Below are positions 1 to 8,632 of a stretch of 36,506 nucleotides of DNA, one piece after another; position 1 is the first letter of the stretch, and each line of letters starts with the position of its first letter. The position numbers were made by a program, and so were the translations under genes. Location of the stretch: assembly GCA_902567945.1 (NCBI GenBank), contig CACFOC010000008.1, positions 1 to 36,506 of the forward strand, in the 5' to 3' direction. This DNA is from an uncultured Pelagibacteraceae bacterium (GTDB taxonomy: Bacteria > Pseudomonadota > Alphaproteobacteria > Pelagibacterales > Pelagibacteraceae). The notes under the pieces were generated by a model that had not been told where the DNA came from, searched no databases, and saw only the letters and a program-made list of their open reading frames with translations.

Positions 1-980
1 ACAAAGCCTTAATTGCAAAAAATGGTGATTATCTATCACAACTTGCGGAAAAAAATAAAGTTAACTTAGAATTTGAAGCTGCTGTTGGAGGTGGTATTCC
101 AATATTGAGAACTATTAAAGATGGTCTATCCACAAATAATATTCATAAAGTTGTAGGTATCCTAAATGGAACTTGTAATTTTATATTATCAGAAATGGAG
201 ACGCTAAAAGATAGTTTTTCCAATGTTTTAAAAAGAGCGCAAAAATTAGGCTATGCAGAACCAAGAAATCCTAAGTTTGACTTAAACGGCTATGATACTT
301 TAGCTAAAGTTAGAATATTATCAGCTCTCGCGTTTAACAAAAAAATTTCAAGAAATAATTGTCTGATGGATGGAATTGAAAATATTGAATATGAAGATAT
401 AGAAATGGCGAGTAGGCTAGGTTTCCGAATTAAATTATTAGGTATTACAGAAATAATTAATTCAAAATTATTTGAGAGAGTTCACCCATGCCTAATAAAA
501 AAAAGCAAATATATTGCAAACATAAATGGGGTCATGAATGCTGTAATTCTTGATGGTAAACCTGTTGGCCAAAGTGTTTTGCAAGGAGAAGGTGCGGGTC
601 CCGGACCTACTTCTTCAGCTTTAATGTCAGATTTATTATCCATTTTAAGAGGTAATATAAAATATCCTTTTGGTATTCCATCTATCAAAAGAAAAAAGAT
701 TAGCTCTTATGATAATTATAAACACTCAAACTCTATGTATTTGAGATTTGAGGTTAAAGATAAGCCAGGAGTTTTATCTTCTATCACAAAGATTTTTGCT
801 AAAAATAAAATTTCAATTAAAAATTTAATCCAAAAACCAGAAAAAAGAAGCAAAAAAGCTTCTGTTATTGTAATTACACATAGAAATTTTGAAAAAAATT
901 ATAAAAATTTAATTTTAAACCTATCAAAAAATAAATTTATTCTAAAAAAACCTACATTCATTAGAATAGAAAAAATATAA
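1..980 (+). CDS. hom: Homoserine dehydrogenase, 3' part (5' end outside window)
   Basis: NAD(P)-dependent reduction of aspartate semialdehyde to homoserine, on the path to threonine and methionine. The frame is open from base 3, where it reads KALIAKNG, matching the family's TANKALIA segment just after the Rossmann fold. The gene therefore begins upstream, and the TTG at 105 is internal. The catalytic domain shows AAVGGGIPI, the NGTCNFIL segment and the GEGAGPGPTSSA loop. From about base 740 the C-terminal part is an ACT domain (LRFEVKDKPGVLSSI), which usually gives feedback control by threonine. The stop codon directly abuts the glpX start, so the two genes are probably co-transcribed. The identification is firm; only the N-terminal nucleotide-binding part is missing. 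Confidence 0.95.
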   Translation, partial: KALIAKNGDYLSQLAEKNKVNLEFEAAVGGGIPILRTIKDGLSTNNIHKVVGILNGTCNFILSEMETLKDSFSNVLKRAQKLGYAEPRNPKFDLNGYDTLAKVRILSALAFNKKISRNNCLMDGIENIEYEDIEMASRLGFRIKLLGITEIINSKLFERVHPCLIKKSKYIANINGVMNAVILDGKPVGQSVLQGEGAGPGPTSSALMSDLLSILRGNIKYPFGIPSIKRKKISSYDNYKHSNSMYLRFEVKDKPGVLSSITKIFAKNKISIKNLIQKPEKRSKKASVIVITHRNFEKNYKNLILNLSKNKFILKKPTFIRIEKI

Positions 981-1925
981 ATGACAATTAGCAAAGATCT
1001 AATTTATTCATTCGCTAAATCAACCTCTAGAGCAGCCTACGGTGCTTCTCTATTCAAGGGAAAAAATAATAAAATCGCTGCTGACAAGGCAGCTGTGGAT
1101 GAAATGAGGAAAGATCTAAATACTATAAATATGCGTGGTATTGTTGTTATAGGAGAAGGGGAGCTCGACGAAGCTCCTATGCTGTATATAAATGAAAAAT
1201 TAGGAACAAATACAGGAGATGAATTAGATATAGCAGTAGACCCTCTTGAGGGAACTAACTTTACAGCTAAGAATTTACCAAATGCACTTTCTGTAATAGC
1301 TGTAGCTAAAAAAAATTGTCTTCTTAAAGCACCTGATATGTATATGGAAAAAATTGCCATTGGTCCTTCTTTGCCTGAAAATCTGATTAGTTTAGATAAT
1401 GATATTAAAAAAAATATTAAATTACTTGCTGAAGCAAAGAATACAAGACCTGATAATTTAACAGCATGTATTTTAAAACGCCCTAGACACGATGATATAG
1501 TTAAATCGTTAAAGTCCTTAAATGTAAAAATTAATTTTATTTCTGATGGTGATGTTTCTGGAGCTATATCTGTTGCATACCCTCAAACAAAAATTGATAT
1601 ATATATTGGCATTGGTGGAGGCCCCGAAGGAGTATTGGCAGCTGCAGCTTTAAAATGCTTAGGATGTCAAATGCAAACAAGATTAAAGTTTTATAATGAA
1701 GACGAAAAAAAAAGGGTTAAAAAATTGGGAATTAAAGATTTAAATTATAAATATAGTATAAATGATATGGTGAAGGGGGATGTTATTTTTTGTGCTACAG
1801 GAGTAACTGATGGTGATTTAGTTAAGGGTATAAAAGATTTGGGAGATCATTTTGAATCCGAGACTTTTATACTCCATATGAGTAGCAACACTAATAAAAT
1901 ATTAAAAAATAAAATGAAAAAATGA
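981..1925 (+). CDS. glpX: Fructose-1,6-bisphosphatase class II (GlpX)
   Basis: Hydrolyses fructose 1,6-bisphosphate to fructose 6-phosphate in gluconeogenesis, in the cytoplasm. At 314 residues it is close to the usual GlpX length. The metal and phosphate site motifs are present: GEGELDEAPML around residue 58, DIAVDPLEGTN around 83-93, DGDVSGAI near 190, and GIGGGPEGVLAAAALKCLG near 210. The start follows the hom stop with no spacing, and the last bases overlap the recJ start as ATGA. These junctions support translational coupling in a hom-glpX-recJ operon, an order common in Alphaproteobacteria. Nothing looks degraded. Confidence 0.96.
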   Translation: MTISKDLIYSFAKSTSRAAYGASLFKGKNNKIAADKAAVDEMRKDLNTINMRGIVVIGEGELDEAPMLYINEKLGTNTGDELDIAVDPLEGTNFTAKNLPNALSVIAVAKKNCLLKAPDMYMEKIAIGPSLPENLISLDNDIKKNIKLLAEAKNTRPDNLTACILKRPRHDDIVKSLKSLNVKINFISDGDVSGAISVAYPQTKIDIYIGIGGGPEGVLAAAALKCLGCQMQTRLKFYNEDEKKRVKKLGIKDLNYKYSINDMVKGDVIFCATGVTDGDLVKGIKDLGDHFESETFILHMSSNTNKILKNKMKK

Positions 1926-3667
1926 GTTTTTCTTCAGTTAGTGGAAAAAAATGGATTTTTAAGCAATTTCTAAATTCTGATATCAAGAAGTATTCTGAAA
2001 ATTATTCTTTAAGTGAAATTACCGCTAAGCTTTTAGCCATAAGAAAAAATACAATTGAAAATATAGATTTGTTTCTTGATCCTACAATTAAAAATCTTAT
2101 GCCTAATCCACTTCATTTAAAAGATATGGAAAATGCCATTGATAGAACTTATGAATCTATTACCAAGAATCATTTAATTGGAATTTTTGGTGACTATGAC
2201 GTTGATGGAGCTAGTTCTACAGCATTGCTTTCAAAATACTTTATTGCGATAAATCAAAAAAATATTACTCTTATTCCTGATAGAAAAAAAGACGGGTATG
2301 GTCCTAGTATAAAAAATTTCGATAATCTTATAAAATCTGGTGCAAAAATTATTTTCACAGTAGATTGTGGAACTCTATCTTTTGAGCCTATTGAAAATGC
2401 AAATAAACAGGGAATTGATGTAATTGTTTTAGATCATCACCAGTCCGAAATAAAATTGCCTAAAGCTCATGCAATTGTGAATCCTAATAGAATCGACGAC
2501 TCATCAAATCTTAATTATCTATGTGCTTCTGGTGTTACTTTTATGTTTCTAGTTGCTCTTAATAAAAAATTAAGAGACGCTAATTGGTTTAAACTTAAGA
2601 AAATAAAAGAACCAAATATTATAGAATTTTTAGATCTTGTTTCTCTGGGTACTGTCTGTGATGTTGTTCCTTTAATTGGTTTAAATAGAGCTATAGTAAA
2701 ACAAGGACTAAAAATATTAAAAAAAAGATCTAATCTCGGCATAAAAACATTGTTTGATCTCTGTAAAACTAATGCTGAACCTACTGTATATGATCTAGGG
2801 TTCGTATTAGGCCCTAGAATTAATGCGGGAGGGAGAGTAGGTAAATCTTCGCATGGTGCTGAACTTTTAATCTGTCAAGATCCGCAAAGAGCTTATCAAC
2901 TTGCTTCGGAGTTGGATAAATTTAATAAAGAAAGACAAAGTATTGAAACTTTATTATCAAAACAAATAAATCAAAATTTAAAAAAATATCATAACCATCC
3001 TGTTTTAGTTGTAGCAGGATCAAACTGGCATGAAGGTGTAATAGGAATAATTGCGTCGCGGATTAAGGATAAGTATAATAAACCTACCATACTGATTTCC
3101 ATATACGAGGACCATTGTAAGGGTTCAGCAAGATCAATTGTGGGTTTTGATATTGGAGCACATATTATTAATGCTGTACAATTAGGTTTGCTTGAAAAAG
3201 GTGGTGGCCATAAAATGGCAGGAGGATTTACAATAAAACAAGACAAGATTGAAGATTTTAGAGATTTTTTAATAAAAAAATTTAAAAATAATAATAAAAT
3301 ATCATCTGATATAAATTTATATTTAGATACTATAATATCTCCAAGCGCCCTAAATACAGAATTTTTTCGTGAAATAAATTTTTTATCTCCGTATGGTTCT
3401 GGAAACAATGAACCAAAATTTGTTATAGAAAAGATCAAAGTTATTAAATCAGAATATATAAAAAATACACACATCAAGTCACTTTTAATGGGAAAAGATG
3501 GCTCAGTATTTAAAAGCTTTGCCTGGAACGCTATAAATACTCCAATCGATCAATATTTAAAAAAAGAAAATAAAAAATTATTCAATGTGGCTGGAAAAAT
3601 GAAATTAAATGAATGGAAAGGTAAAAAAAATATTGAATTTATAATTGAAGATATCTCAGAAGACTAA
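1922..3667 (+). CDS. recJ: Single-stranded-DNA-specific 5'-3' exonuclease RecJ
   Basis: Degrades single-stranded DNA 5' to 3' in recombination and mismatch repair. The DHH phosphoesterase motifs are in order: DYDVDG at residues 91-96, DCG at 148-150, DHH at 171-173, then SLGTVCDVVPL near 240 and GPRINAGGRVG near 293. The DHHA1 domain carries GGGHKMAGGF near 420, followed by an OB-like C-terminal domain. At 581 residues it is a full-length bacterial RecJ. The start overlaps the glpX stop by four bases (ATGA). The gene ends four bases before the convergent sulfotransferase gene, leaving no room for a separate terminator. Confidence 0.96.
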   Translation: MSFSSVSGKKWIFKQFLNSDIKKYSENYSLSEITAKLLAIRKNTIENIDLFLDPTIKNLMPNPLHLKDMENAIDRTYESITKNHLIGIFGDYDVDGASSTALLSKYFIAINQKNITLIPDRKKDGYGPSIKNFDNLIKSGAKIIFTVDCGTLSFEPIENANKQGIDVIVLDHHQSEIKLPKAHAIVNPNRIDDSSNLNYLCASGVTFMFLVALNKKLRDANWFKLKKIKEPNIIEFLDLVSLGTVCDVVPLIGLNRAIVKQGLKILKKRSNLGIKTLFDLCKTNAEPTVYDLGFVLGPRINAGGRVGKSSHGAELLICQDPQRAYQLASELDKFNKERQSIETLLSKQINQNLKKYHNHPVLVVAGSNWHEGVIGIIASRIKDKYNKPTILISIYEDHCKGSARSIVGFDIGAHIINAVQLGLLEKGGGHKMAGGFTIKQDKIEDFRDFLIKKFKNNNKISSDINLYLDTIISPSALNTEFFREINFLSPYGSGNNEPKFVIEKIKVIKSEYIKNTHIKSLLMGKDGSVFKSFAWNAINTPIDQYLKKENKKLFNVAGKMKLNEWKGKKNIEFIIEDISED

Positions 3668-3671
3668 ATAG

Positions 3672-5222
3672 TTAAGGTAGATTTGTAAATATTTTTTTTA
3701 ACTTTTCTTCATAATTTTTCCAGGAATTAATTGAGCTTTGATATATTTTTTTTCTAGCTTGAGTATTGCTTGCAGTTTTTATAATTCTTTTATTATTATA
3801 ATGCTCTAGACAGTTTTTATCCCAAGATAGACCACATTTTTTAATTAGTTCTGGTATTTTTTTTTGTGGATTCTGAACCAAATTTTCATATGTCACATCA
3901 TAGATAAAATTTGGTAGCACAGATTTCCAATAATTCATTAAATCATAATAAAGAATATAAAAAGAAGATATTTCCCCTAAATCATAAGCATAATTCAAAT
4001 CCTTGTTAGCAAAATAATTTTTATATATTGAAAAACAATTATCATGAGAATTTCTAATACAGTGGATAATTTTTGAATTAGGTAATATTAATTTTATTAA
4101 ACCTACCCATTTAAAATTTATTGGCATTTTATCAGTAATTTTCTTGGAGCTTTTTGATAATCTTCTTAAATTTTTTATGTATTCACTTCCTATTTTAGAA
4201 AATTTCTTCGAGTCAAATGACTTTATATTTTTTAAAGATAATCCTTTACCATTATTACTTATATATTTCAGTACTATGTTATTTAAAAATAGGAGCTCAT
4301 CAGCGCCAAAAACATTTTTGTGACTAGATATTATTTGTTCAACTAAAGTAGTTCCTGATCTAGGCATGCCAAGGATAAATATTGCTGTATCATCATTTAA
4401 CCCCTGATGTATTTTTTCAAAAAGATCTTTATTAAATACTGATTTTATATCATCAAATTCTTTTTTTTCATTCTCAATAGAAAATCTGATATTTTTCCTC
4501 CTCAACTTATTCGCTTCTGAAAAAAAGAAAAAGGATTTATCAAAATTACCTATATCTTCTGTAGCTTTACCCAATGCAAATAGTAATTCAGTTTTATCTT
4601 CTTCTATAATATTTTTATCTTGATAAATTTGAGTCATAAGTTCATAATGTTCATCGTCTTCTGTATATTTAATTAAATTACTTAAAGATCTATGCGCGCT
4701 GTAAAAAAATTTGTTTAATTTTATAGTTTGTGTAAAACATTTTTTAGCTTCAGAAAATTTTCCTACATTTTTATAAACATTTCCTAAATTATAATGGGAT
4801 ACAAAAAATTTAGGATTGTTAATTATTGCCTTATTGTATGAATCTACTGCTTCTTTATCTCTGTTCATCAATAAATATAAATTACCCAAATTATTTTGTG
4901 GTTCAGGGTTTTTCGGGTCTAATCTTATTGATTCTTTATAATTATATTCTGCCTTTTTATAATCACTTATACTTTTGTATGCAGTTCCTAAATTATCATA
5001 AATAGGGGCATAATTTTTTTTAATTTTTAAACCTTCGTGATATTTTTTTATGGCTTTGTCTATTTTTCCTTGCTTTGATAAAATTAAGCCATAAAAATTA
5101 TAAAAAAAAACACTTTTTGGATATTTTTTTATAAGTTTCTTGTTTAGTCTTTCAGCTTCTCCTAATTTGTCTTTTTTATACAAATTTAGTAATTGTTTAA
5201 TTATTTCGTCTATATTTTTCAT
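3672..5222 (-). CDS. TPR-repeat protein with C-terminal PAPS sulfotransferase domain
   Basis: The N-terminal third (about residues 1-185) is a run of 34-residue TPR units, with repeated patterns such as AxxNLGxxY and AxxxYxxAIxxNP. From about 278 there is a sulfotransferase fold. The PAPS 5'-phosphosulfate loop is MPRSGTT at 286-292, and the 3'-phosphate site looks like IIHCIRNSHDNCFSIYK near 385. Proteins of this TPR-sulfotransferase type transfer sulfate from PAPS to sugars or proteins, but the acceptor here is unknown. No signal peptide is visible, so a cytoplasmic site is likely. It is a single gene convergent with recJ. The 114-base gap upstream is shared with the divergent tRNA-Glu. Confidence 0.85.
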   Translation of the reverse strand: MKNIDEIIKQLLNLYKKDKLGEAERLNKKLIKKYPKSVFFYNFYGLILSKQGKIDKAIKKYHEGLKIKKNYAPIYDNLGTAYKSISDYKKAEYNYKESIRLDPKNPEPQNNLGNLYLLMNRDKEAVDSYNKAIINNPKFFVSHYNLGNVYKNVGKFSEAKKCFTQTIKLNKFFYSAHRSLSNLIKYTEDDEHYELMTQIYQDKNIIEEDKTELLFALGKATEDIGNFDKSFFFFSEANKLRRKNIRFSIENEKKEFDDIKSVFNKDLFEKIHQGLNDDTAIFILGMPRSGTTLVEQIISSHKNVFGADELLFLNNIVLKYISNNGKGLSLKNIKSFDSKKFSKIGSEYIKNLRRLSKSSKKITDKMPINFKWVGLIKLILPNSKIIHCIRNSHDNCFSIYKNYFANKDLNYAYDLGEISSFYILYYDLMNYWKSVLPNFIYDVTYENLVQNPQKKIPELIKKCGLSWDKNCLEHYNNKRIIKTASNTQARKKIYQSSINSWKNYEEKLKKIFTNLP

Positions 5223-5291
5223 CTATTCAATAATACTACCTTATCTGGAAGGCAGATTTAACTTTCATAATAAAATTTGATTTTTTGATCA

Positions 5292-5320
5292 TTGAAACAC
5301 CCCAAAATATATATTAAATA
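5292..5320 (+). promoter_or_regulatory. Possible promoter of tRNA-Glu and the downstream genes
   Basis: TTGAAA at 5292-5297 and a weak TAAATA at 5315-5320, separated by 17 bases, lie about 17 bases before the tRNA. This is a loose sigma-70-like match in AT-rich DNA, where chance matches are common. Position is the main support. Confidence 0.3.
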
Positions 5321-5336
5321 CAATAAGAATTTAATA

Positions 5337-5411
5337 GGTCCCATCGTCTAACGGTTAGGACAGATGGTTTTCAATCATCTAATCGGGGTTCGATTCCCCG
5401 TGGGACCGCCA
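5337..5411 (+). tRNA. tRNA-Glu (anticodon TTC)
   Basis: Full cloverleaf with acceptor stem GGTCCCA pairing with TGGGACC, T-loop GGTTCGATTCC, and anticodon TTC at 5370-5372 in the loop TTTTCAA. The discriminator is G and CCA is encoded at 5409-5411. The start of the downstream CDS lies only six bases after the CCA, so the two are likely transcribed together and separated by tRNA 3' processing. Confidence 0.98.
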
Positions 5412-5417
5412 AAATCT

Positions 5418-6263
5418 ATGAAATTGTTAAGGATTGGAAAATTGGGCCAAGAAAAACCTGCCATTGTTGATAAAAATGGAGTTTTTAAAGATCTATCTTC
5501 AATTATTAAAGATTTAAACCCTGAAACAATCAACCTAAAATTAATAGATAAAATAAAAAATTGTAAAATAGAAAATCTTCCTGAAATTCCAAGTGAAACT
5601 AGAATCGGAGCTTGTGTGTCTAATCCACAAAAGTTTATTGGAATTGGTTTAAATTATAAGGCGCACGCCAAAGAGACTAACGCTGATGCCCCTACGGAAC
5701 CTATAGTTTTTTTTAAAGCAAATAGTTCCATTAACGGTCCAAATGACAATGTTTATTTACCAAAAAATTCCTTAAAATCCGATTGGGAGGTAGAGTTGGG
5801 TGTAATAATTGGTAAAGAAGGGAAAAACATATCTAAAGGCAAATCTCTGGAGCACATTTTTGGTTATTGTATAGTTAATGATATTAGTGAACGAGAATAT
5901 CAATTAGAAAGATCAAATGGGCAATGGGATAAAGGTAAGGCTTTTGACTCATTTGGTCCCTTAGGTCCTTTTATAGTAACTAAAGACGAAATAAAGAATA
6001 TTCAAAACCTAAATTTAGAATTGAAATTAAATGATAAAGTTATGCAAAGTGGTAACACCAAGAATATGATTTTTACAGTTGAGCATATAGTTTCATATTT
6101 AAGTTTTTTTATGACCTTAAAACCTGGAGATATAATCACAACAGGAACACCCCCTGGATGTGGAATTGGAAGGGACCCTCAAATATTTTTAAAATCTGGA
6201 GATGAAATGTTACTAAAAATAGATAATTTAGGCATACAAAAACAAAAAGTTTTTTCAGAATAA
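5418..6263 (+). CDS. Fumarylacetoacetate hydrolase (FAH) family protein
   Basis: A 281-residue enzyme of the FAH superfamily, whose members hydrolyse or hydrate 2-keto acids such as acylpyruvates, ureidoglycolate or 2-oxo-pentenoates. An N-terminal domain of about 70 residues precedes the FAH core, which shows FIGIGLNYKAHAKE, a metal site WEVELG (ExE), NDISERE, KAFDSFGPLGP and the late GDIITTGTPPGCG. The frame also runs back through the tRNA; ATG 5418 was chosen because it is the first codon outside the tRNA and begins the usual MKLLRIG N-terminus. The exact substrate cannot be read from sequence. It is followed nine bases later by the GIY-YIG gene. Confidence 0.88.
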   Translation: MKLLRIGKLGQEKPAIVDKNGVFKDLSSIIKDLNPETINLKLIDKIKNCKIENLPEIPSETRIGACVSNPQKFIGIGLNYKAHAKETNADAPTEPIVFFKANSSINGPNDNVYLPKNSLKSDWEVELGVIIGKEGKNISKGKSLEHIFGYCIVNDISEREYQLERSNGQWDKGKAFDSFGPLGPFIVTKDEIKNIQNLNLELKLNDKVMQSGNTKNMIFTVEHIVSYLSFFMTLKPGDIITTGTPPGCGIGRDPQIFLKSGDEMLLKIDNLGIQKQKVFSE

Positions 6264-6272
6264 AAAAATTTT

Positions 6273-6524
6273 ATGACTTATTTTGTTTATGTACTAAAAA
6301 ATAATACTAAGTCTAAATTTATAACATATGTGGGTCATACCAATAATCTAAAGAAAAGATTAAATTTACATAATAAAGGAAAAGGTGCTAAATTTACTAG
6401 AGGAAGATCATGGAAAGTTATATATAGTGAAAAATTCTTAACTAAAAGAGAGGCAATGTCTAGAGAATACTATATAAAGAAAAATAGGAAGATAAGAAAT
6501 TTAATCAAAGAACTTTATAAATGA
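6273..6524 (+). CDS. GIY-YIG nuclease superfamily protein (UPF0213-like)
   Basis: A small (83 residue) single-domain protein of the GIY-YIG superfamily. The N-terminal YFVYVLKN strand is followed by TYVGHTNNLKKRLNLHN, where the usual YxG/YIG pair is represented by TYVG and the arginine helix is present. GKGAKFTRGR follows, then an acidic residue in MSREYYIKK. Family members are often free-standing with unknown roles; some act on damaged or structured DNA. Its stop overlaps the downstream glycosyltransferase start by four bases (ATGA), implying coupled translation without an obvious functional link. Confidence 0.85.
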   Translation: MTYFVYVLKNNTKSKFITYVGHTNNLKKRLNLHNKGKGAKFTRGRSWKVIYSEKFLTKREAMSREYYIKKNRKIRNLIKELYK

Positions 6525-8626
6525 ACAAAAAAATAGCTATTTTATTACCATACAAAGAAAAATATACTTTAAAAGATGCTGCGGCAGCATCAATATGGGT
6601 AAAAGATTACTTGCATGGAAGTAGCCTTGATAAACAAACTTTAGTTTTCGGAAATCTTTCTAAAAATGCTAAACCAATTACTAAAAATTTTATAAATTTA
6701 GATATATCGCGAGTAAAATTTAAAAAAAATTATTTTTATACAAAAAAATTTTTAGATAAATATTATCAATATAATTTTGATATTGTTGAAATACATAATA
6801 GAGCAGAATCATTAATTTATCTCCTTAAAGAAAAAATTAATTGTAAATTTATTTTTGTTTATCACAATAATCCACAAGAATTAAGATACTCAAAAACTGT
6901 GAAAGAACGAATGTATATAGTAGATAATTGTGATCAAATATATTTTGTTAGTAAATGGGTAATGAGAAAGTTCTTTGAAGGGCTTCCTTTTAATTATAAA
7001 AACAATTGTGAAGTACTATATCCATCAATTAAACCGGTAAAAAAATTTCCAAAAAAAGAAAAGATTATCATATTTACTGGAAAGCTTAATACATCTAAGG
7101 GATATGATATTTTTGGAAAAGCAATAACAAAAATATTAAATAAATTTAAAGATTGGAAAGCTTTAGCTATTGGTAACGAAAGAAGAGAAAAACATAATTT
7201 TAGGCACAAAAATCTGAAAGTAATAGATTGGTTACCTCATGAGAAAATTTTAAACTATTATAAAAAAAGCTCAATTTCAGTTGTATGTTCAAGATGGCAA
7301 GAACCTTTTGGAAGAACTGCTATGGAATCGGCCGCAAATGGATGTGCAACAATAACTACTGATAGAGGAGGATTGGGTGAGACCTTTAAAAACAATCTTA
7401 TCTTAGAAAATTTAAATCATGATGCGCTTGAAAGATTAATTACCAGAATTATAAAGGATAAAAAAAATCTTAAAAAAATACAAAAAGATAATTTAAACAA
7501 TCTAGTTCATAAAATTGATAATTTGATCTATAAAATTGATGATCTGAAAAAAAACTTTCTAATTAAAAAAATAAACTATATTCAAAATAAAAATCTAAAG
7601 ATTCTTCATATCGGTAATTTTGATGAAAAAAATAATTTACGATTATTTAATATTTCAATTGCATCTAAACTTTCTACAGGTTTTATAAGAAGTGAACAGG
7701 ATGTTGTTAACTTTGATTATAGGGATTTTAATAACAAATTATTTTTAAAAAATAAAAATATTCTGAATGATAAAGTTAATAAAATATGTGAAAATTATAA
7801 ACCAAATTTAATTTTATTGGGGCATAACAATATTTTAGATAGTAATACAATTGAAAAAATTAAAGATAAATGTAATTCTAAAATCGCTTTATGGTATGAA
7901 GATCATTTAATAAAAGGTGGCCCTAACGCAGAAAATAATCTCAGTTTAATTGAAAAAAATGAAGATTTGATTGATCAATACTTTGTTACAACTCATCCTA
8001 ATCCAATAAAAACTAAAATTCCAAAAAGTAAAATGAATTTTATGCCAATTCCAGCAGACAAAAATATAGAAAATTTAGAAATTTATAATTCAAACAACAG
8101 ATATAAAGATTTATTTTTTGCTCTAAGCCATGGGGTAAATTTTGGTAAACTTAAAAAAACTAACATAGATGATAGAGAAATTTTCTTAAATAAATTAATA
8201 GAAAAAAATAAAAAATTCACATTTAATATTTTAGGCTTTGCAAACGAGCAACCTAAATGGAATTATCAATATTATAAAGAGATTGCCAAATGTAAAATGG
8301 CTTTAAATTTAAGTCGAGGAAAGCCTATGAAATATTACTCGAGCAATAGAATTGCTTCTCTTGTAGCTAACGGAATAATGACATTTATAGATGAAAAGGT
8401 TGGTTATTCTCATTTCTTTAACCATGATGAGATGGGCTTTTATAAGGATGTTGATGATCTTTTAAATCAAATGGATAAATTGTGTGGAAATATAAATAAG
8501 ATTAACAAAATATCACTCAATGGTAAAAAAAGGTACTTTTCTATATTTAACAATTTAATAATTTCTGACTATATAATTTCAAAAACCTTCGGTGTAAAAA
8601 ATAAATTTAGATACGTTTGGGATTAA
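6521..8626 (+). CDS. Two-domain glycosyltransferase (GT4 domain plus CgeB-like domain)
   Basis: A 701-residue protein with two transferase-like halves. Residues 1 to about 330 look like GT-B family 4: FTGKLNTSKGYD begins the C-terminal Rossmann half, and EPFGRTAMESAANG gives the donor-site EX7E motif. A lysine-rich linker (about 330-365) leads to a second GT-B-like half from ILHIGNFDEKNN to the end. That half has NLSRGKPMKYYSSNRIASLVANG, resembling the CgeB/GT1-type domain in which donor-site residues precede a conserved ASL-ANG stretch. It probably builds a surface polysaccharide or decorates a cell-surface molecule, but donor and acceptor are unknown. It ends six bases before the convergent GT11 gene. 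Confidence 0.82.
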   Translation: MNKKIAILLPYKEKYTLKDAAAASIWVKDYLHGSSLDKQTLVFGNLSKNAKPITKNFINLDISRVKFKKNYFYTKKFLDKYYQYNFDIVEIHNRAESLIYLLKEKINCKFIFVYHNNPQELRYSKTVKERMYIVDNCDQIYFVSKWVMRKFFEGLPFNYKNNCEVLYPSIKPVKKFPKKEKIIIFTGKLNTSKGYDIFGKAITKILNKFKDWKALAIGNERREKHNFRHKNLKVIDWLPHEKILNYYKKSSISVVCSRWQEPFGRTAMESAANGCATITTDRGGLGETFKNNLILENLNHDALERLITRIIKDKKNLKKIQKDNLNNLVHKIDNLIYKIDDLKKNFLIKKINYIQNKNLKILHIGNFDEKNNLRLFNISIASKLSTGFIRSEQDVVNFDYRDFNNKLFLKNKNILNDKVNKICENYKPNLILLGHNNILDSNTIEKIKDKCNSKIALWYEDHLIKGGPNAENNLSLIEKNEDLIDQYFVTTHPNPIKTKIPKSKMNFMPIPADKNIENLEIYNSNNRYKDLFFALSHGVNFGKLKKTNIDDREIFLNKLIEKNKKFTFNILGFANEQPKWNYQYYKEIAKCKMALNLSRGKPMKYYSSNRIASLVANGIMTFIDEKVGYSHFFNHDEMGFYKDVDDLLNQMDKLCGNINKINKISLNGKKRYFSIFNNLIISDYIISKTFGVKNKFRYVWD

Positions 8627-8632
8627 TATTCG

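Noticed and set aside
105-980. hom as an intact gene starting at TTG 105
   Set aside because: The frame is open to the window edge and encodes the conserved NKALIA and AAVGGGIPI segments upstream, so the gene is cut by the window, not by a late start.
2989-3477. 162-codon minus-strand frame inside recJ
   Set aside because: Antisense shadow of a clearly coding recJ with all motifs in the plus frame; no family resemblance.
5364-5417. Extension of the FAH-family gene into tRNA-Glu
   Set aside because: These codons are the tRNA anticodon and T-arm; the family N-terminus begins at ATG 5418.
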